Below are positions 16,090 to 24,219 of a stretch of DNA of 64,000 nucleotides, one piece after another. Within the stretch, counting starts at the first letter, position 1. Each line of letters starts with the position of its first letter. A program made the position numbers and the translations under genes. This DNA comes from Firmicutes bacterium TM09-10 (GTDB lineage: Bacteria; Bacillota; Clostridia; Lachnospirales; Lachnospiraceae): positions 1 to 64,000 of the forward strand of contig QUKC01000010.1 in NCBI GenBank assembly GCA_003481005.1, written 5' to 3'. The notes beneath the pieces are model-generated. The model worked only from the letters and a program-made list of their open reading frames with translations. It was not told the DNA's origin and made no database searches.

Positions 16090-17164
16090 AATCTCCTTTC
16101 CCTAAATCATCTAATTTTTCTGCCATCTCAATCTGCTTTGACGGAAACAGATGTGCGTACTGATAAGTGATATCAATACTCTCGTGACCTACTCGGTCAG
16201 CAATCGCCACCGCCGAAAAGCCCATATCAATCAAGAGTGAAATGTGGCTGTGACGGAGATCGTGAATGCGGATACGCTTCACGCCTACCGCCTTTGCCCC
16301 TCTGTCCATCTCGTGATGAAGATAGCTTTTCGTTACTGTAAAGATACGGTCTTTCTTCTTCAATCCATAAATCATACCGAGATACTCTTTCATTTCTTCA
16401 CACAAAAATTGGGGCATTTTAATGGTACGGTTGCTTTTTTTCGTTTTCGGGGAAGTAATCACATCTTGTCCTTTCAAACGCTGGTAGGATTTATTGATTG
16501 TGACTGTTTCCTTATCAAAGTTAAAATCCGCCGGAGTTAAGGCTAACAGCTCGCCCTCTCGGATACCGCACCAATAAAGCATTTCAAAGGCATAAAAGGA
16601 AACTGGCTTATCCATCATTTCAAAAGAGAATTTCTTGTATTCTTCCTTTGTCCAGAACAGCATTTCCTTGTGTTCCTCGCTTCCCATATTTCCCACCTTT
16701 GCTGCTGGATTGGAACGCAGTTCATAGTAGCGGACAGCGTGGTTAAAAATGGCAGATAACTGATTGTGCAGCGTTTTCAGATACGTCTGCGAGTAAGGCT
16801 TTTTCTTCTCATCACGATAGGCAAGCATTTCATTCTGCCAAGCGATAATCTCCTTTGTGGAAATCTCGCTGATTTTCAGCTTTCCAAAATACGGAAGTAT
16901 CTTTGTGCGAATGATATGCTCTTTTGTCAGCCAGGTGTTTTCTTTCAATCGGTTCTTTACATCATTGATATAAAGTTCTGTAAAAGCTTCAAAACTCATA
17001 TCAAGGTCTGAAGAAGTCTGCAATTTGAACATCCTTTCCCATTCCTGTGCTTCTCGTTTGGTAGCAAAGCCACGCTTGCATTTCTGCTTGCGTTCCCCTT
17101 TCCAGTTCACATACCTTGCCATCACGTACCAAGTACCATTATCTTCATTCTTAAATACTGGCAT
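16073..17164 (-). CDS. int: Tyrosine recombinase/integrase of the mobilizable element
   Basis: This 363-residue protein has an N-terminal arm-binding domain (RYVNWKGERKQKCKRGFATKREAQEWE), a SAM-like core-binding domain (about 55-160) and a catalytic domain with the arginine in CGIREGELLAL (about 200), HDLRHSH (about 308) and GHESIDITYQYAHLFP (about 335, histidine and nucleophile tyrosine). All catalytic residues are visible. The excisionase-like gene stops directly before its ATG, so the two are coupled. It probably acts on the TGTTATC arms found at 12201 and 18398. Confidence 0.9.
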   Translation of the reverse strand: MPVFKNEDNGTWYVMARYVNWKGERKQKCKRGFATKREAQEWERMFKLQTSSDLDMSFEAFTELYINDVKNRLKENTWLTKEHIIRTKILPYFGKLKISEISTKEIIAWQNEMLAYRDEKKKPYSQTYLKTLHNQLSAIFNHAVRYYELRSNPAAKVGNMGSEEHKEMLFWTKEEYKKFSFEMMDKPVSFYAFEMLYWCGIREGELLALTPADFNFDKETVTINKSYQRLKGQDVITSPKTKKSNRTIKMPQFLCEEMKEYLGMIYGLKKKDRIFTVTKSYLHHEMDRGAKAVGVKRIRIHDLRHSHISLLIDMGFSAVAIADRVGHESIDITYQYAHLFPSKQIEMAEKLDDLGKGDFENVS

Positions 17165-17353
17165 TTACATTTCCCCCTTTCCTGCTCCATAGAGCCTTTT
17201 GTAAAAATACTGGCGGTTTACACGCCCTGCAATCGTAATAAAACCCTTTGCTTTCAATTCCTCATTTAATTGTCTGATAAGTTTATAAGCATAAGGTTTT
17301 GATACGTTTAGTTCCTGAGCCACATCTTCGGCTCGGATAAATCTGTTTTCCAT
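17165..17353 (-). CDS. Excisionase-like winged-helix protein
   Basis: This 62-residue protein reads IRAEDVAQELNVSKPYAYKLIRQLNEELKAKG, a MerR/excisionase-type helix-turn-helix, then GRVNRQYFYKRLYG, the wing. It lies directly in front of the integrase with stop and start adjacent, the usual xis-int order. The start at 17353 has AAAGGA nearby; the upstream extension of the frame is not supported. Confidence 0.75.
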   Translation of the reverse strand: MENRFIRAEDVAQELNVSKPYAYKLIRQLNEELKAKGFITIAGRVNRQYFYKRLYGAGKGEM

Positions 17354-17535
17354 ATCGTCTTTCCTTTCTTTTAAAAATTTTGTTGCCGCTTTCTCCGTGT
17401 TAAAGTTCCAACAGGCACTCCCGCTTGTCGTCAGGCGCTGTGCTGTCCCAATGTACCGCAGTACATCAGGCGCTCGCTTGCGGTCAGGCAAGATCTTGGC
17501 AGCTTGGCTTTTCGAACGGTCATCCAGTTGTTATG

Positions 17536-17666
17536 TTAAGCATATTTGCTTAAGGCGTAATTCATTTTACTAAACATATTTGCTATTGTCAAGTGGCCAT
17601 AAAGAAAATATTAAACATTTTTGTTTCGGTTTTTTCTTGACTTTCACTAAACATTTCTGCTATACT
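17536..17666. promoter_or_regulatory. Divergent promoters with four operator copies
   Basis: Four copies of a (T)TAAACATATTTGCT-like motif lie at 17536-17553 (a perfect palindrome, TTAAGCA-TATT-TGCTTAA), 17569-17587, 17611-17627 and 17647-17663. A rightward promoter TTGACT (17637-17642)/TATACT (17661-17666), spacer 18, drives the regulator; a leftward promoter TTGACA (17592-17587)/TAAAAT (17569-17564), spacer 17, drives xis-int. Operators overlap both, like a phage lysogeny switch. Confidence 0.75.
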
Positions 17667-17698
17667 TATTTCACTACATATAAAAGGAGCGTATCATT

Positions 17699-18229
17699 AT
17701 GGCTATTAGCGAAAGAATACATTTTTTCAGACTAATGCGTGGTATGACACAAAAGTATCTCGGTACAGCAGTCGGTTTTCCAGAAAAGAGTGCTGATGTG
17801 CGTTTGGCACAGTACGAAACTGGCACACGCAAACCGAAAGCAGACCTTACAAATGCATTGGCACAGGTGCTTGATGTTTCCCCACAGGCTCTTGATGTTC
17901 CTGACATAGACAGCTATATCGGTCTTATGCACACCCTGTTTACCCTTGAAGATATTTACGGTCTTACTGTCAGCGAAGCAGATGGAGAGGTATGCTTAAA
18001 GGTCAACAAGGATAAAGGCAGAGAAGCATATGAACTCATCAAAATGCTGTATGCTTGGAAAGAACAGGCAGACAAGCTATCTTCCGAAGAAATCAGCAGG
18101 GAAGAGTATGATAACTGGCGTTACCATTATCCAGCGTTCGACACCACACAACGTTGGGCAAAAGTTCCATCACAGGAACTCAGTGACGCACTCGTAGAAG
18201 CATTCAAAGACCACTTGAAAGATAAATAA
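17699..18229 (+). CDS. C1-type XRE regulator of the mobilizable element
   Basis: This 176-residue protein has an N-terminal helix-turn-helix (ERIHFFRLMRGMTQKYLGTAVGF, then RLAQYETGTRKPKADLTNALAQVLDV, about residues 5-65) and a C-terminal domain of about 110 residues with a conserved-looking EQADKLSSEEISREEYDNWRYHYP segment, a type common in regulators of clostridial mobile elements. AAAGGAG precedes the ATG at good spacing. It is transcribed divergently from xis-int across the four operators and most likely represses both promoters. A terminator follows the stop. Confidence 0.85.
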   Translation: MAISERIHFFRLMRGMTQKYLGTAVGFPEKSADVRLAQYETGTRKPKADLTNALAQVLDVSPQALDVPDIDSYIGLMHTLFTLEDIYGLTVSEADGEVCLKVNKDKGREAYELIKMLYAWKEQADKLSSEEISREEYDNWRYHYPAFDTTQRWAKVPSQELSDALVEAFKDHLKDK

Positions 18230-18239
18230 GCACGACAAA

Positions 18240-18278
18240 AAGCCCTTAACTATGGTTATTAACCACAGCTAAGGGCTT
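18240..18278 (+). terminator. Terminator-like hairpin after the XRE regulator
   Basis: AGCCCTTA pairs with TAAGGGCT around a loop that itself pairs as TGGTT/AACCA. The downstream T-run is weak. Confidence 0.6.
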
Positions 18279-18397
18279 CGTTTATAATATGGAATTCGTT
18301 CAGAGCCAAGCTCCGAACTTTAGTCAGCAAGCCACCCGATAATCATTCCGTTACCCATAAACCACTGGATAACAAGAATAATGGCACTTGCTATGAC

Positions 18398-18415
18398 TGT
18401 TATCAATTTGTTATC
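18398..18415. repeat. Integrase arm-type repeats, right end of element III
   Basis: TGTTATC at 18398-18404 and 18409-18415, period 11 bp, 55 bp before the TTCAAA core at 18470. It matches the pair at 12201-12218. Confidence 0.6.
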
Positions 18416-18469
18416 AAAAGACTTCTTGAAGTGCTGCAAACCCGCATAAATACTGGCTTCTTAAAGCAT

Positions 18470-18475
18470 TTCAAA
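18470..18475. other. Predicted attachment core between element III and the ICE
   Basis: TTCAAA is shared with the cores at 2353 and 37358. The flanks diverge (CATTTCAAATTACTCC here against CTATTCAAACTCAATC at guaA), so the match is short and rests mainly on spacing to the arm repeats on both sides. Confidence 0.45.
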
Positions 18476-18583
18476 TTACTCCAGTTCCAGACAGACAGTA
18501 TGCCATATAAGTGAAAATCATTGATTTTAAGGCATTTTCAGGAACTATCAACCACTAAAATCTATATGAAAACAAATTAAAAA

Positions 18584-18600
18584 TGCAATAAAAATGCAAT
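18584..18600. repeat. Integrase arm-type repeats, left end of the ICE
   Basis: TGCAAT at 18584-18589 and 18595-18600, period 11 bp, 114 bp from the core at 18470. The same pair follows the ICE integrase at 37280-37296. Confidence 0.7.
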
Positions 18601-18652
18601 CGAAGTACATTCAGATTTTATAAGATAGACCAGCAAACCTCAATATCATCCC

Positions 18653-18684
18653 AAAATAGACGTTCAACAATGGGCGTCTATTTT
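18653..18684. terminator. Terminator near the ICE left end
   Basis: AAAATAGACG pairs with CGTCTATTTT and is followed by further T residues. It could insulate the ICE from outside transcription in either direction. Confidence 0.65.
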
Positions 18685-19147
18685 TTGTTTCAAAATTAAA
18701 TGGGGCTGAAAACAGCCCCGATGGGAATTGGAGATTTGACCCTCCCGGATTCTTCATGTCATGCCAGCCGTAATTTTTTCCATTGCCCCTGCACACTTTA
18801 GCAAAAATTCCCAGAAATTCCGTCGCCCACCATAATGCTTTTTACAGTTGTTATTATTGTCATAAGCGTACCTCCTGATATTATAAATCTCCACTGAAAT
18901 CTACTTTTAAGTTGTTGGGAGTACATGACAGAGCTACATGAAAAAACACAAGCTAACAATCCTAACCATGACGATTTAATTTTTAACACCTAGATAATAT
19001 CACAACCCTGTAATTTCTTCAATAGTCCCAGAAAGGATGTGATACCACGAAGAAATCACCACCGCCGGAGCGTTCACCTCCGACTTTCAAACCGGAACCT
19101 AAAACTAACCATCAAACACAACATTCAGAAAGGACAGGTATATCTAT

Positions 19148-19462
19148 ATGGAATTAAAATTCGTTATCCCCAACATGGAAAAGACATTCGGCAACTTGGA
19201 GTTTGCCGGAGAAGACAAGACAGAACAGAGAAGAATCAATAGACGCATGACGGTACTCTCCCGCAGCTTCAATCTTTATTCAGACGTACAGAGGGCGGAT
19301 GATATTGTGGTTATCCTCCCTGCCGAAGCCGGAGAGAAACATTTTGACTTTGAGGAACGTGTGAAGCTCGTCAATCCACGTATCACCGCAGAGGGCTATA
19401 AAATCGGCACAAGGGGCTTTACCAACTACATTTTGCACGCTGACGATATGGTAAAAGCATAA
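19148..19462 (+). CDS. YdcP-family conjugation protein (Tn916 Orf23-like)
   Basis: This 104-residue protein resembles Tn916 Orf23/YdcP: it begins MELKFVIPNMEKTFGNLEFAG and has DDIVVILPAEAGEKHFDFEERVKLVNPRI, the conserved DUF961 pattern. It is the first gene of the transfer operon, with AAAGGA before the ATG. Its biochemical role is unknown, but the family is conserved at the front of Tn916 and ICEBs1 transfer operons. The next gene is a paralogue. Confidence 0.85.
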   Translation: MELKFVIPNMEKTFGNLEFAGEDKTEQRRINRRMTVLSRSFNLYSDVQRADDIVVILPAEAGEKHFDFEERVKLVNPRITAEGYKIGTRGFTNYILHADDMVKA

Positions 19463-19483
19463 GGAAAAGGAGGACATCAGACT

Positions 19484-19861
19484 ATGAGATTAGCAAACGG
19501 AATCGTGATTGACAAGGAAGCAACTTTCGGGGCATTGAAATTTTCTGCCCTCCGCCGTGAGGTTCACCTCCAGAATGAAGACGGCTCGGTATCAGAAGAA
19601 ATCAAGGAGCGTACCTATGACTTAAAATCCAGAGGACAGGGGCGTATGATTCAGGTTTCCATCCCTGCCAGCGTGCCATTAAAGGAGTTCGATTACAATG
19701 CAGAGGTGGAACTTATCAATCCTGTGGCAGATACCGTGGCAACGGCTACCTTTCAGGGAGCAGAGGTAGACTGGTACATCAAGGCGGAGGATATTGTTCT
19801 GAAAAAAGGGGCTGCCATGAATCCGCAGCCACCAAAGAAAGACGTTCCCCCTGCAAAATAA
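19484..19861 (+). CDS. YdcP-family conjugation protein (Tn916 Orf22-like)
   Basis: This 125-residue protein is a paralogue of the preceding gene (KEATFGALKFSALRREVHL; KEFDYNAEVELINPVADTVAT), the DUF961 family. It starts 21 bases after the previous stop with AAAGGAGG upstream. The C-terminal tail is proline- and lysine-rich. It belongs to the same transfer operon; exact function unknown. Confidence 0.85.
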   Translation: MRLANGIVIDKEATFGALKFSALRREVHLQNEDGSVSEEIKERTYDLKSRGQGRMIQVSIPASVPLKEFDYNAEVELINPVADTVATATFQGAEVDWYIKAEDIVLKKGAAMNPQPPKKDVPPAK

Positions 19862-19897
19862 CAGGAACATAAAAAAAACGAAAGGAGGATTGTTCCT

Positions 19898-21295
19898 ATG
19901 AAGCAGCTTTTCCCCCGTGGAAAACGTATCCGTCCCACGGATAAAGACCTTGTATTCTATACTGCCCTTGCTTCTCTGCTCCCTGTCTTCCTGCTGGTTG
20001 TCCTGCTGTTTCATATCGGGCAGATTGCCGGAACCAACTGGCAGGAAGTGTCCCTCTCCCAGATAGTACAGGATGTAAATATCCCTTATCTGCTATTTAG
20101 CATGGGCGTGGCAGGGCTGGTGTGCCTTACAGCAGTTCTTCTGTTCTGGCGATACCGCAGGGATGAAGTAAAGCAGCTCATCCACCGCCAAAAGCTGGCA
20201 AGGATGGTGTTGGAAAACAAGTGGTATGAATCGGAGCAGAGAAAGGAGGACGCTTTTTTCAAGGACTTGTCTTCCAGCCGTTCCAAAGAAACCATCACTT
20301 ACTTTCCCAAAATCTACTACCGGATGAAACAAGGCTTGCTCCATATCCGTGTGGAAATCACCTTGGGGAAATATCAGGAACAGCTCTTAAACTTGGAGAG
20401 AAAGCTGGAAAGCGGCTTGTACTGTGAGCTGACGGATAAGGAATTAAAGGATTCCTATGTGGAGTACACCCTGCTCTATGATACCATTGCGAACCGTATC
20501 TCCATTGAGGATGTACAGGCAAAGGACGGCAGGCTCCGGCTCATGGAAAATGTCTGGTGGGAGTATGACAAGCTCCCCCATATGCTCATTGCCGGAGGAA
20601 CCGGCGGCGGAAAGACCTACTTCATCCTGACCCTCATTGAAGCCCTGCTCCGCACCAACGCCGTCCTGTTCGTGTTAGACCCAAAGAACGCCGACCTTGC
20701 GGATTTACAGGCGGTTATGCCGGATGTGTACTACAAAAAGGAAGATATGCTCGACTGCATTGACCGTTTCTATGAAGAAATGATGAAACGCAGCGAAGAC
20801 ATGAAGCTCATGGAGAATTACCGGACAGGGGAAAATTACGCTTATCTGGGGCTTCCTGCAAATTTCCTTATCTTTGATGAATATGTGGCATTTATGGAAA
20901 TGCTCGGCACAAAGGAAAATGCCGCTGTCCTCAACAAATTAAAACAAATCGTTATGCTTGGGCGGCAGGCTGGCTTCTTCCTGATTCTCGCCTGCCAGCG
21001 TCCAGACGCAAAGTATCTGGGGGACGGAATCCGTGACCAGTTTAATTTCCGTGTGGCTCTGGGGCGGATGTCGGAAATGGGCTATGGGATGATGTTCGGG
21101 GAAACCACAAAGGATTTCTTCCTAAAGCAGATAAAAGGGCGTGGCTATGTGGATGTGGGAACCAGCGTTATCTCGGAATTTTACACGCCCCTTGTGCCAA
21201 AAGGACACGATTTCCTCAAAGAAATAAAAAAACTGATAGACAGCAGGCAGGAAGTGCAGGCGGCGTGCGAAGCGAAAGCCGCAGAAACGGACTGA
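19898..21295 (+). CDS. FtsK/SpoIIIE-type coupling protein (Tn916 Orf21-like)
   Basis: This 465-residue DNA-pumping ATPase has two transmembrane helices near the N-terminus (about 28-50 and 68-92), then a RecA-like domain with Walker A IAGGTGGGKTYF (about 233), Walker B NFLIFDEYVAFME (about 327) and the FILACQRPDAKYLGDGIRDQF sensor region (about 365). In Tn916 and ICEBs1 (ConQ) this protein couples the relaxase-bound DNA strand to the mating channel. AAAGGAGG precedes the ATG. It is followed by oriT. Confidence 0.9.
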   Translation: MKQLFPRGKRIRPTDKDLVFYTALASLLPVFLLVVLLFHIGQIAGTNWQEVSLSQIVQDVNIPYLLFSMGVAGLVCLTAVLLFWRYRRDEVKQLIHRQKLARMVLENKWYESEQRKEDAFFKDLSSSRSKETITYFPKIYYRMKQGLLHIRVEITLGKYQEQLLNLERKLESGLYCELTDKELKDSYVEYTLLYDTIANRISIEDVQAKDGRLRLMENVWWEYDKLPHMLIAGGTGGGKTYFILTLIEALLRTNAVLFVLDPKNADLADLQAVMPDVYYKKEDMLDCIDRFYEEMMKRSEDMKLMENYRTGENYAYLGLPANFLIFDEYVAFMEMLGTKENAAVLNKLKQIVMLGRQAGFFLILACQRPDAKYLGDGIRDQFNFRVALGRMSEMGYGMMFGETTKDFFLKQIKGRGYVDVGTSVISEFYTPLVPKGHDFLKEIKKLIDSRQEVQAACEAKAAETD

Positions 21296-21304
21296 CCTGC
21301 TGTG

Positions 21305-21420
21305 GCTGGTGTGCCGCAAGGCACGCCAGCATGAACCCCTCGTATCTAACAGAGGGGTACAAATCGACAGGCAACAATCAAACAACAGGGCAGAATCCCA
21401 CGATACACAAGGGATTCTCC
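21305..21420 (+). other. oriT: oriT region of the ICE
   Basis: ACCCCTC-GTATCTAACA-GAGGGGT (21335-21358, described as stem-loop-stem) matches the known Tn916 oriT nick-site hairpin, which has the same GTATCTAACA loop, and lies in the same place, between the coupling protein and relaxase genes. Flanking hairpins are GCTGGTGTGCC/GGCACGCCAGC (21305-21330) and GAATCCC/GGGATTC (21393-21417). Confidence 0.85.
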
Positions 21421-21428
21421 CATATCCG

Positions 21429-21470
21429 GCGTATGTCAACAAGACTCTGAAAGTTGACATACGCTTTTTT
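21429..21470 (+). terminator. Perfect hairpin with T-tract between oriT and the relaxase gene
   Basis: GCGTATGTCAAC (21429-21440) pairs perfectly with GTTGACATACGC (21453-21464) and is followed by six T. It has the form of an intrinsic terminator or attenuator in front of the relaxase gene. Confidence 0.75.
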
Positions 21471-21488
21471 AGACAGGAGGGATTTTCA

Positions 21489-22670
21489 CTGAATGAAGAA
21501 ACATGGGTACAGGACATCAAAGAAAAACGGGAAGTTTACGGCATCTCACAACAGAAACTTGCGTTAGCTGCCGGAATCACCCGTCCGTACCTGAGCGATA
21601 TTGAAACGAGCAAGGCTCACCCATCCGAAGCATTACAGGAAGCCATCTCAGAAGCTCTGGAACGCTTCAATCCAGACAATCCCCTTGAAATGCTCTTTGA
21701 CTATGTTCGGATTCGCTTTCCTACTACGGATGTGAAGCATATCGTGGAAGACGTGCTGCGGTTAAAACTCCCCTACTTTATCCATGAAGACTACGGCTTC
21801 TACTCTTACACAGAGCATTACTATCTGGGGGATATTTTCGTTCTAGTATCGCCGGAGCTGGAAAAAGGGGTGCTGCTGGAACTGAAAGGGCGTGGCTGCC
21901 GCCAGTTTGAAAGCTATCTGCTGGCACAGGAACGGAGCTGGTATGAGTTTTTTATGGACGTTCTCATGGAGGACGGCGTGATGAAGCGGCTTGACCTTGC
22001 CATCAATGACAAAACAGGAATCCTGAACATTCCCCATCTGACAGAGAAGTGCCGGAATGAGGAATGTATCTCGGTCTTCCGCAGCTTCAAAAGCTACCGC
22101 AGCGGTGAACTGGTACGGAGTGGGGAAAAAGAATGTATGGGGAACACCCTGTATATCGGCTCCCTCCAAAGTGAGGTGTACTTCTGCATTTATGAAAAAG
22201 ACTATGAGCAGTACAAAAAGCACGATATTCCCATTGCGGACGCAGAGGTAAAGAACCGCTTTGAAATCCGGCTGAAAAATGAGCGTGCCTTTTACGCCAT
22301 CCGTGACCTGTTAGAACATGACAATCCAGAACGGACAGCGTTTCAAATCATCAACCGCTATGTCCGGTTCGTGGACAGGGACGATACGAAGCCCCGTTCT
22401 GACTGGCGTATCAATAAGGAATGGGCGTGGTTTATGGGGGAACACAGGGGAAGCCTGAAACTGACAACCAAACCGGAACCCTATTCCTTTGAACGCACCC
22501 TGCACTGGCTCTCCCATCAGGTAGCCCCCACGTTAAAGCTGGCTCTCCGTCTGGATAAGATGAACCACACCCAGATTGTCCATGACATCATCACCCATGC
22601 AAGGCTGACGGAGAAGCATGAAAAAATCCTGAAGCAGCAAGCCGCCGCTGCAAAGGAGGTGGTGCTTTAA
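21489..22670 (+). CDS. Rep_trans-type relaxase (Tn916 Orf20-like), CTG start
   Basis: This 393-residue protein is the HUH-independent, pT181-Rep-like relaxase of the Tn916 family. It begins with an XRE-type helix-turn-helix (GISQQKLALAAGITRPYLSDIETSK, about 17-41), then the Rep_trans domain (LFDYVRIRFPTTDVKHIVEDVL; GRGCRQFESYLLAQERSWYEFF; RSGEKECMGNTLYIGSLQSE). Related relaxases nick oriT and can also drive rolling-circle replication of the excised circle. AGGAGG at 21475-21480 is eight bases before CTG at 21489; no ATG or GTG is suitably placed, so a CTG start (TTG in relatives) is likely. The upstream frame extension runs through oriT and is not coding. Confidence 0.85.
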   Translation: MNEETWVQDIKEKREVYGISQQKLALAAGITRPYLSDIETSKAHPSEALQEAISEALERFNPDNPLEMLFDYVRIRFPTTDVKHIVEDVLRLKLPYFIHEDYGFYSYTEHYYLGDIFVLVSPELEKGVLLELKGRGCRQFESYLLAQERSWYEFFMDVLMEDGVMKRLDLAINDKTGILNIPHLTEKCRNEECISVFRSFKSYRSGELVRSGEKECMGNTLYIGSLQSEVYFCIYEKDYEQYKKHDIPIADAEVKNRFEIRLKNERAFYAIRDLLEHDNPERTAFQIINRYVRFVDRDDTKPRSDWRINKEWAWFMGEHRGSLKLTTKPEPYSFERTLHWLSHQVAPTLKLALRLDKMNHTQIVHDIITHARLTEKHEKILKQQAAAAKEVVL

Positions 22671-22721
22671 CGGCGGCAATTTTAGAACCTAAGAAATCTT
22701 ACAGGAAAGAAAGGAGCTTTT

Positions 22722-22943
22722 ATGAATTTCGGACAGAATCTTTACAACTGGTTTTTATCCAACGCCCAGTCCCTTGTGCTGCTGGCAATCGTGGTGATTG
22801 GACTGTACCTCGGATTTAAGAGGGAATTTTCCAAACTTATCGGCTTTTTAGTAGTTTCCCTCGTAGCGGTCGGTCTGGTCTTCAATGCGGACGGTGTAAA
22901 GGACATCTTACTGGAACTGTTCAATAAGATTATCGGTGCATAG
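22722..22943 (+). CDS. TcpD-family membrane protein (Tn916 Orf19-like)
   Basis: This 73-residue protein has two hydrophobic segments (about 14-31 and 37-53) with a short charged tail, matching the TcpD/Orf19 small membrane component of Tn916 and pCW3 transfer machinery. AAAGGAG precedes the ATG. Between it and the next gene are two non-coding hairpins, including TTGGGGAG/CTCCCCAA. Confidence 0.75.
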   Translation: MNFGQNLYNWFLSNAQSLVLLAIVVIGLYLGFKREFSKLIGFLVVSLVAVGLVFNADGVKDILLELFNKIIGA

Positions 22944-23066
22944 GAAACCCATTTTACACTTCCGTTATGGAGCAAGCTCTGATTGCTTCATGGCGGAAGT
23001 CCACTAGGGGCTTGGGGAGCGTAACTCCCCAAAAGAAAGAAGATGTAATATGATAGTGTATGATAA

Positions 23067-23095
23067 TTGAGATAAACTAAGAATGGTGGTATAAT
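23067..23095 (+). promoter_or_regulatory. Promoter of the SieB-like gene
   Basis: TTGAGA (23067-23072) and TATAAT (23090-23095) with a 17-bp spacer, 34 bases before the ATG of the exclusion gene. The surrounding DNA is much more AT-rich than the ICE backbone. Confidence 0.7.
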
Positions 23096-23128
23096 TTCTT
23101 TAATAGTAATTGAAAGTGGAGGAAATGT

Positions 23129-23635
23129 ATGAAGGATTTTATTGATTTTTTGAAATTACCACCGAACATTTTGGGAGCTTTATCTATTGCCAGTGGTACA
23201 TTATTATTATTGCCTCAAAAGTTAGCCCAAAAGTTTTATATTATAAATTTTCGAGAAAAATATGGTTTTACAATAGGCATTGTTTTTGTGATTTCCACAG
23301 CTTTACTAATCGTTTTATTACTATCTAAAATTTTTCATTTCTTTTATGACAAGTATGCTTCTAAGAGATTAGGAACTGCTCAGATTAAATATTTGAAAAA
23401 TATGACACCAGAACAGGTGACAATCATTCGGGAGTTTTTACGTGAACCAACTCACACCCTGCCATTACCCATGAACAATGGATTAGTAATAGAACTTCAA
23501 CATTTACAAATATTAACCCCTGCCGGACAAACTCATTTAGTAAGTATGTTAGACCCACAAATCAATTATTTTTTACAACCTTGGGTAATTAAAAAAATCA
23601 ATAGTGATGAAGAATTAAAGCGAATATTTTATTAG
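23129..23635 (+). CDS. SieB-like superinfection exclusion protein
   Basis: This 168-residue protein resembles the SieB family: an N-terminal FLKLPPNILGALSIASG..LLLLP, then REKYGFTIGIVFVISTALLIVLLL giving two membrane segments, and a C-terminal domain with YLKNMTPEQVTIIREFL and ELQHLQILTPAG, the helix-turn-like end typical of the family. Phage SieB proteins abort infection by other phages. The gene has its own promoter and terminator and is AT-rich, standing between the conserved tcpD and ardA genes, so it is an inserted cargo unit. It may protect the host against phage. Assignment is by family pattern. Confidence 0.7.
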   Translation: MKDFIDFLKLPPNILGALSIASGTLLLLPQKLAQKFYIINFREKYGFTIGIVFVISTALLIVLLLSKIFHFFYDKYASKRLGTAQIKYLKNMTPEQVTIIREFLREPTHTLPLPMNNGLVIELQHLQILTPAGQTHLVSMLDPQINYFLQPWVIKKINSDEELKRIFY

Positions 23636-23640
23636 AAAAA

Positions 23641-23676
23641 TGGCAACTGACAAACAAAGTTAGTTGCCATTTTTTG
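23641..23676 (+). terminator. Terminator of the SieB-like gene
   Basis: TGGCAACT pairs with AGTTGCCA around GACAAACAAAGTT and is followed by TTTTTT. Confidence 0.8.
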
Positions 23677-23699
23677 TTCTAAGAAAGGACGTGATACTG

Positions 23700-24203
23700 A
23701 TTGAGGAAATGAGAATCTACATCCTGAACACCACACGGTTTTACCATGAAGATTTTGAGGAATATCCTGGGGCATGGTTTTCCTGCCCTGTGGATTTTGA
23801 AGAAATCAGGGAACGTCTTGGGGTTCAGAGTGAGGAAGAAATCGAAATTGAAGACTATGAGCTGCCCTTTCCATTGGAGGGCAACACAAGGCTCTGGGAA
23901 ATCAACGCCCTTTGCCGGATGGTACAGGAAATGCAGGGAACGCCCCTCTATTATGAAATGGATGTGGTACAAAAGCGGTGGTTTCCCAGCTTTACGGAAT
24001 TTATCGACCACAAAGACCAGATACGCTGCTATCCGGTGCAGGACGGGGAATCCCTCGCCCGTTATCTGGTGCAGGAGGTACAGCTATTTGGAGAAGTACA
24101 TCCAGACCTGTTGAACCATATCGACTACGCTGCCATTGGTCGGGAACTGGAAACCAGCGAAAACTACCTGTTTACGGACAATGGTATCTTTTATTACCGC
24201 TAA
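23700..24203 (+). CDS. ardA: ArdA-like antirestriction protein, first copy
   Basis: This acidic protein of about 167 residues is an ArdA DNA mimic: MRIYILNTTRFYHED, GAWFSCPVDFEEIRERLG, EIEDYELPF and a C-terminal NHIDYAAIGRELE with NGIFYYR. ArdA blocks type I restriction enzymes as the element enters a new host. It is followed 16 bases later by a second copy. The start is uncertain: the position matching the neighbour's TTG is an ATT at 23700, ten bases after AAAGGA; CTG at 23697 and ATG at 23709 are alternatives. Confidence 0.85.
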   Translation: MEEMRIYILNTTRFYHEDFEEYPGAWFSCPVDFEEIRERLGVQSEEEIEIEDYELPFPLEGNTRLWEINALCRMVQEMQGTPLYYEMDVVQKRWFPSFTEFIDHKDQIRCYPVQDGESLARYLVQEVQLFGEVHPDLLNHIDYAAIGRELETSENYLFTDNGIFYYR

Positions 24204-24219
24204 AAGGAGGTAGAAGAAC

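Larger units (their letters stand above)
12088..18475. mobile_element. Integrative mobilizable element (element III)
   Basis: The same TGTTATC arm pair is found at both ends (12201-12218 and 18398-18415). Inside lie a tyrosine integrase, an excisionase-like gene, a MobV relaxase, TnpV, a disrupted mobilization gene, a C1-type regulator and cargo (membrane protein, peptidase E). It has no mating-pair genes, so it would depend on a helper such as the neighbouring ICE. The left core is degenerate, so excision competence is doubtful. Confidence 0.55.
18279..19147. other. Non-coding junction between element III and the ICE
   Basis: This 870-base stretch has no supported gene; two minus-strand frames at 18611-18989 lack ribosome binding sites and protein-like composition. 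It contains the right arms and core of element III, the left arms of the ICE, a terminator (18653-18684), a GGGGCTG/CAGCCCC hairpin (18702-18719) and the leader of the ICE transfer operon. Confidence 0.6.

Noticed and set aside
18611-18989. Two minus-strand frames of 61 and 63 codons at the ICE left end
   Set aside because: No ribosome binding sites and they contain terminator and hairpin sequences; treated as non-coding.
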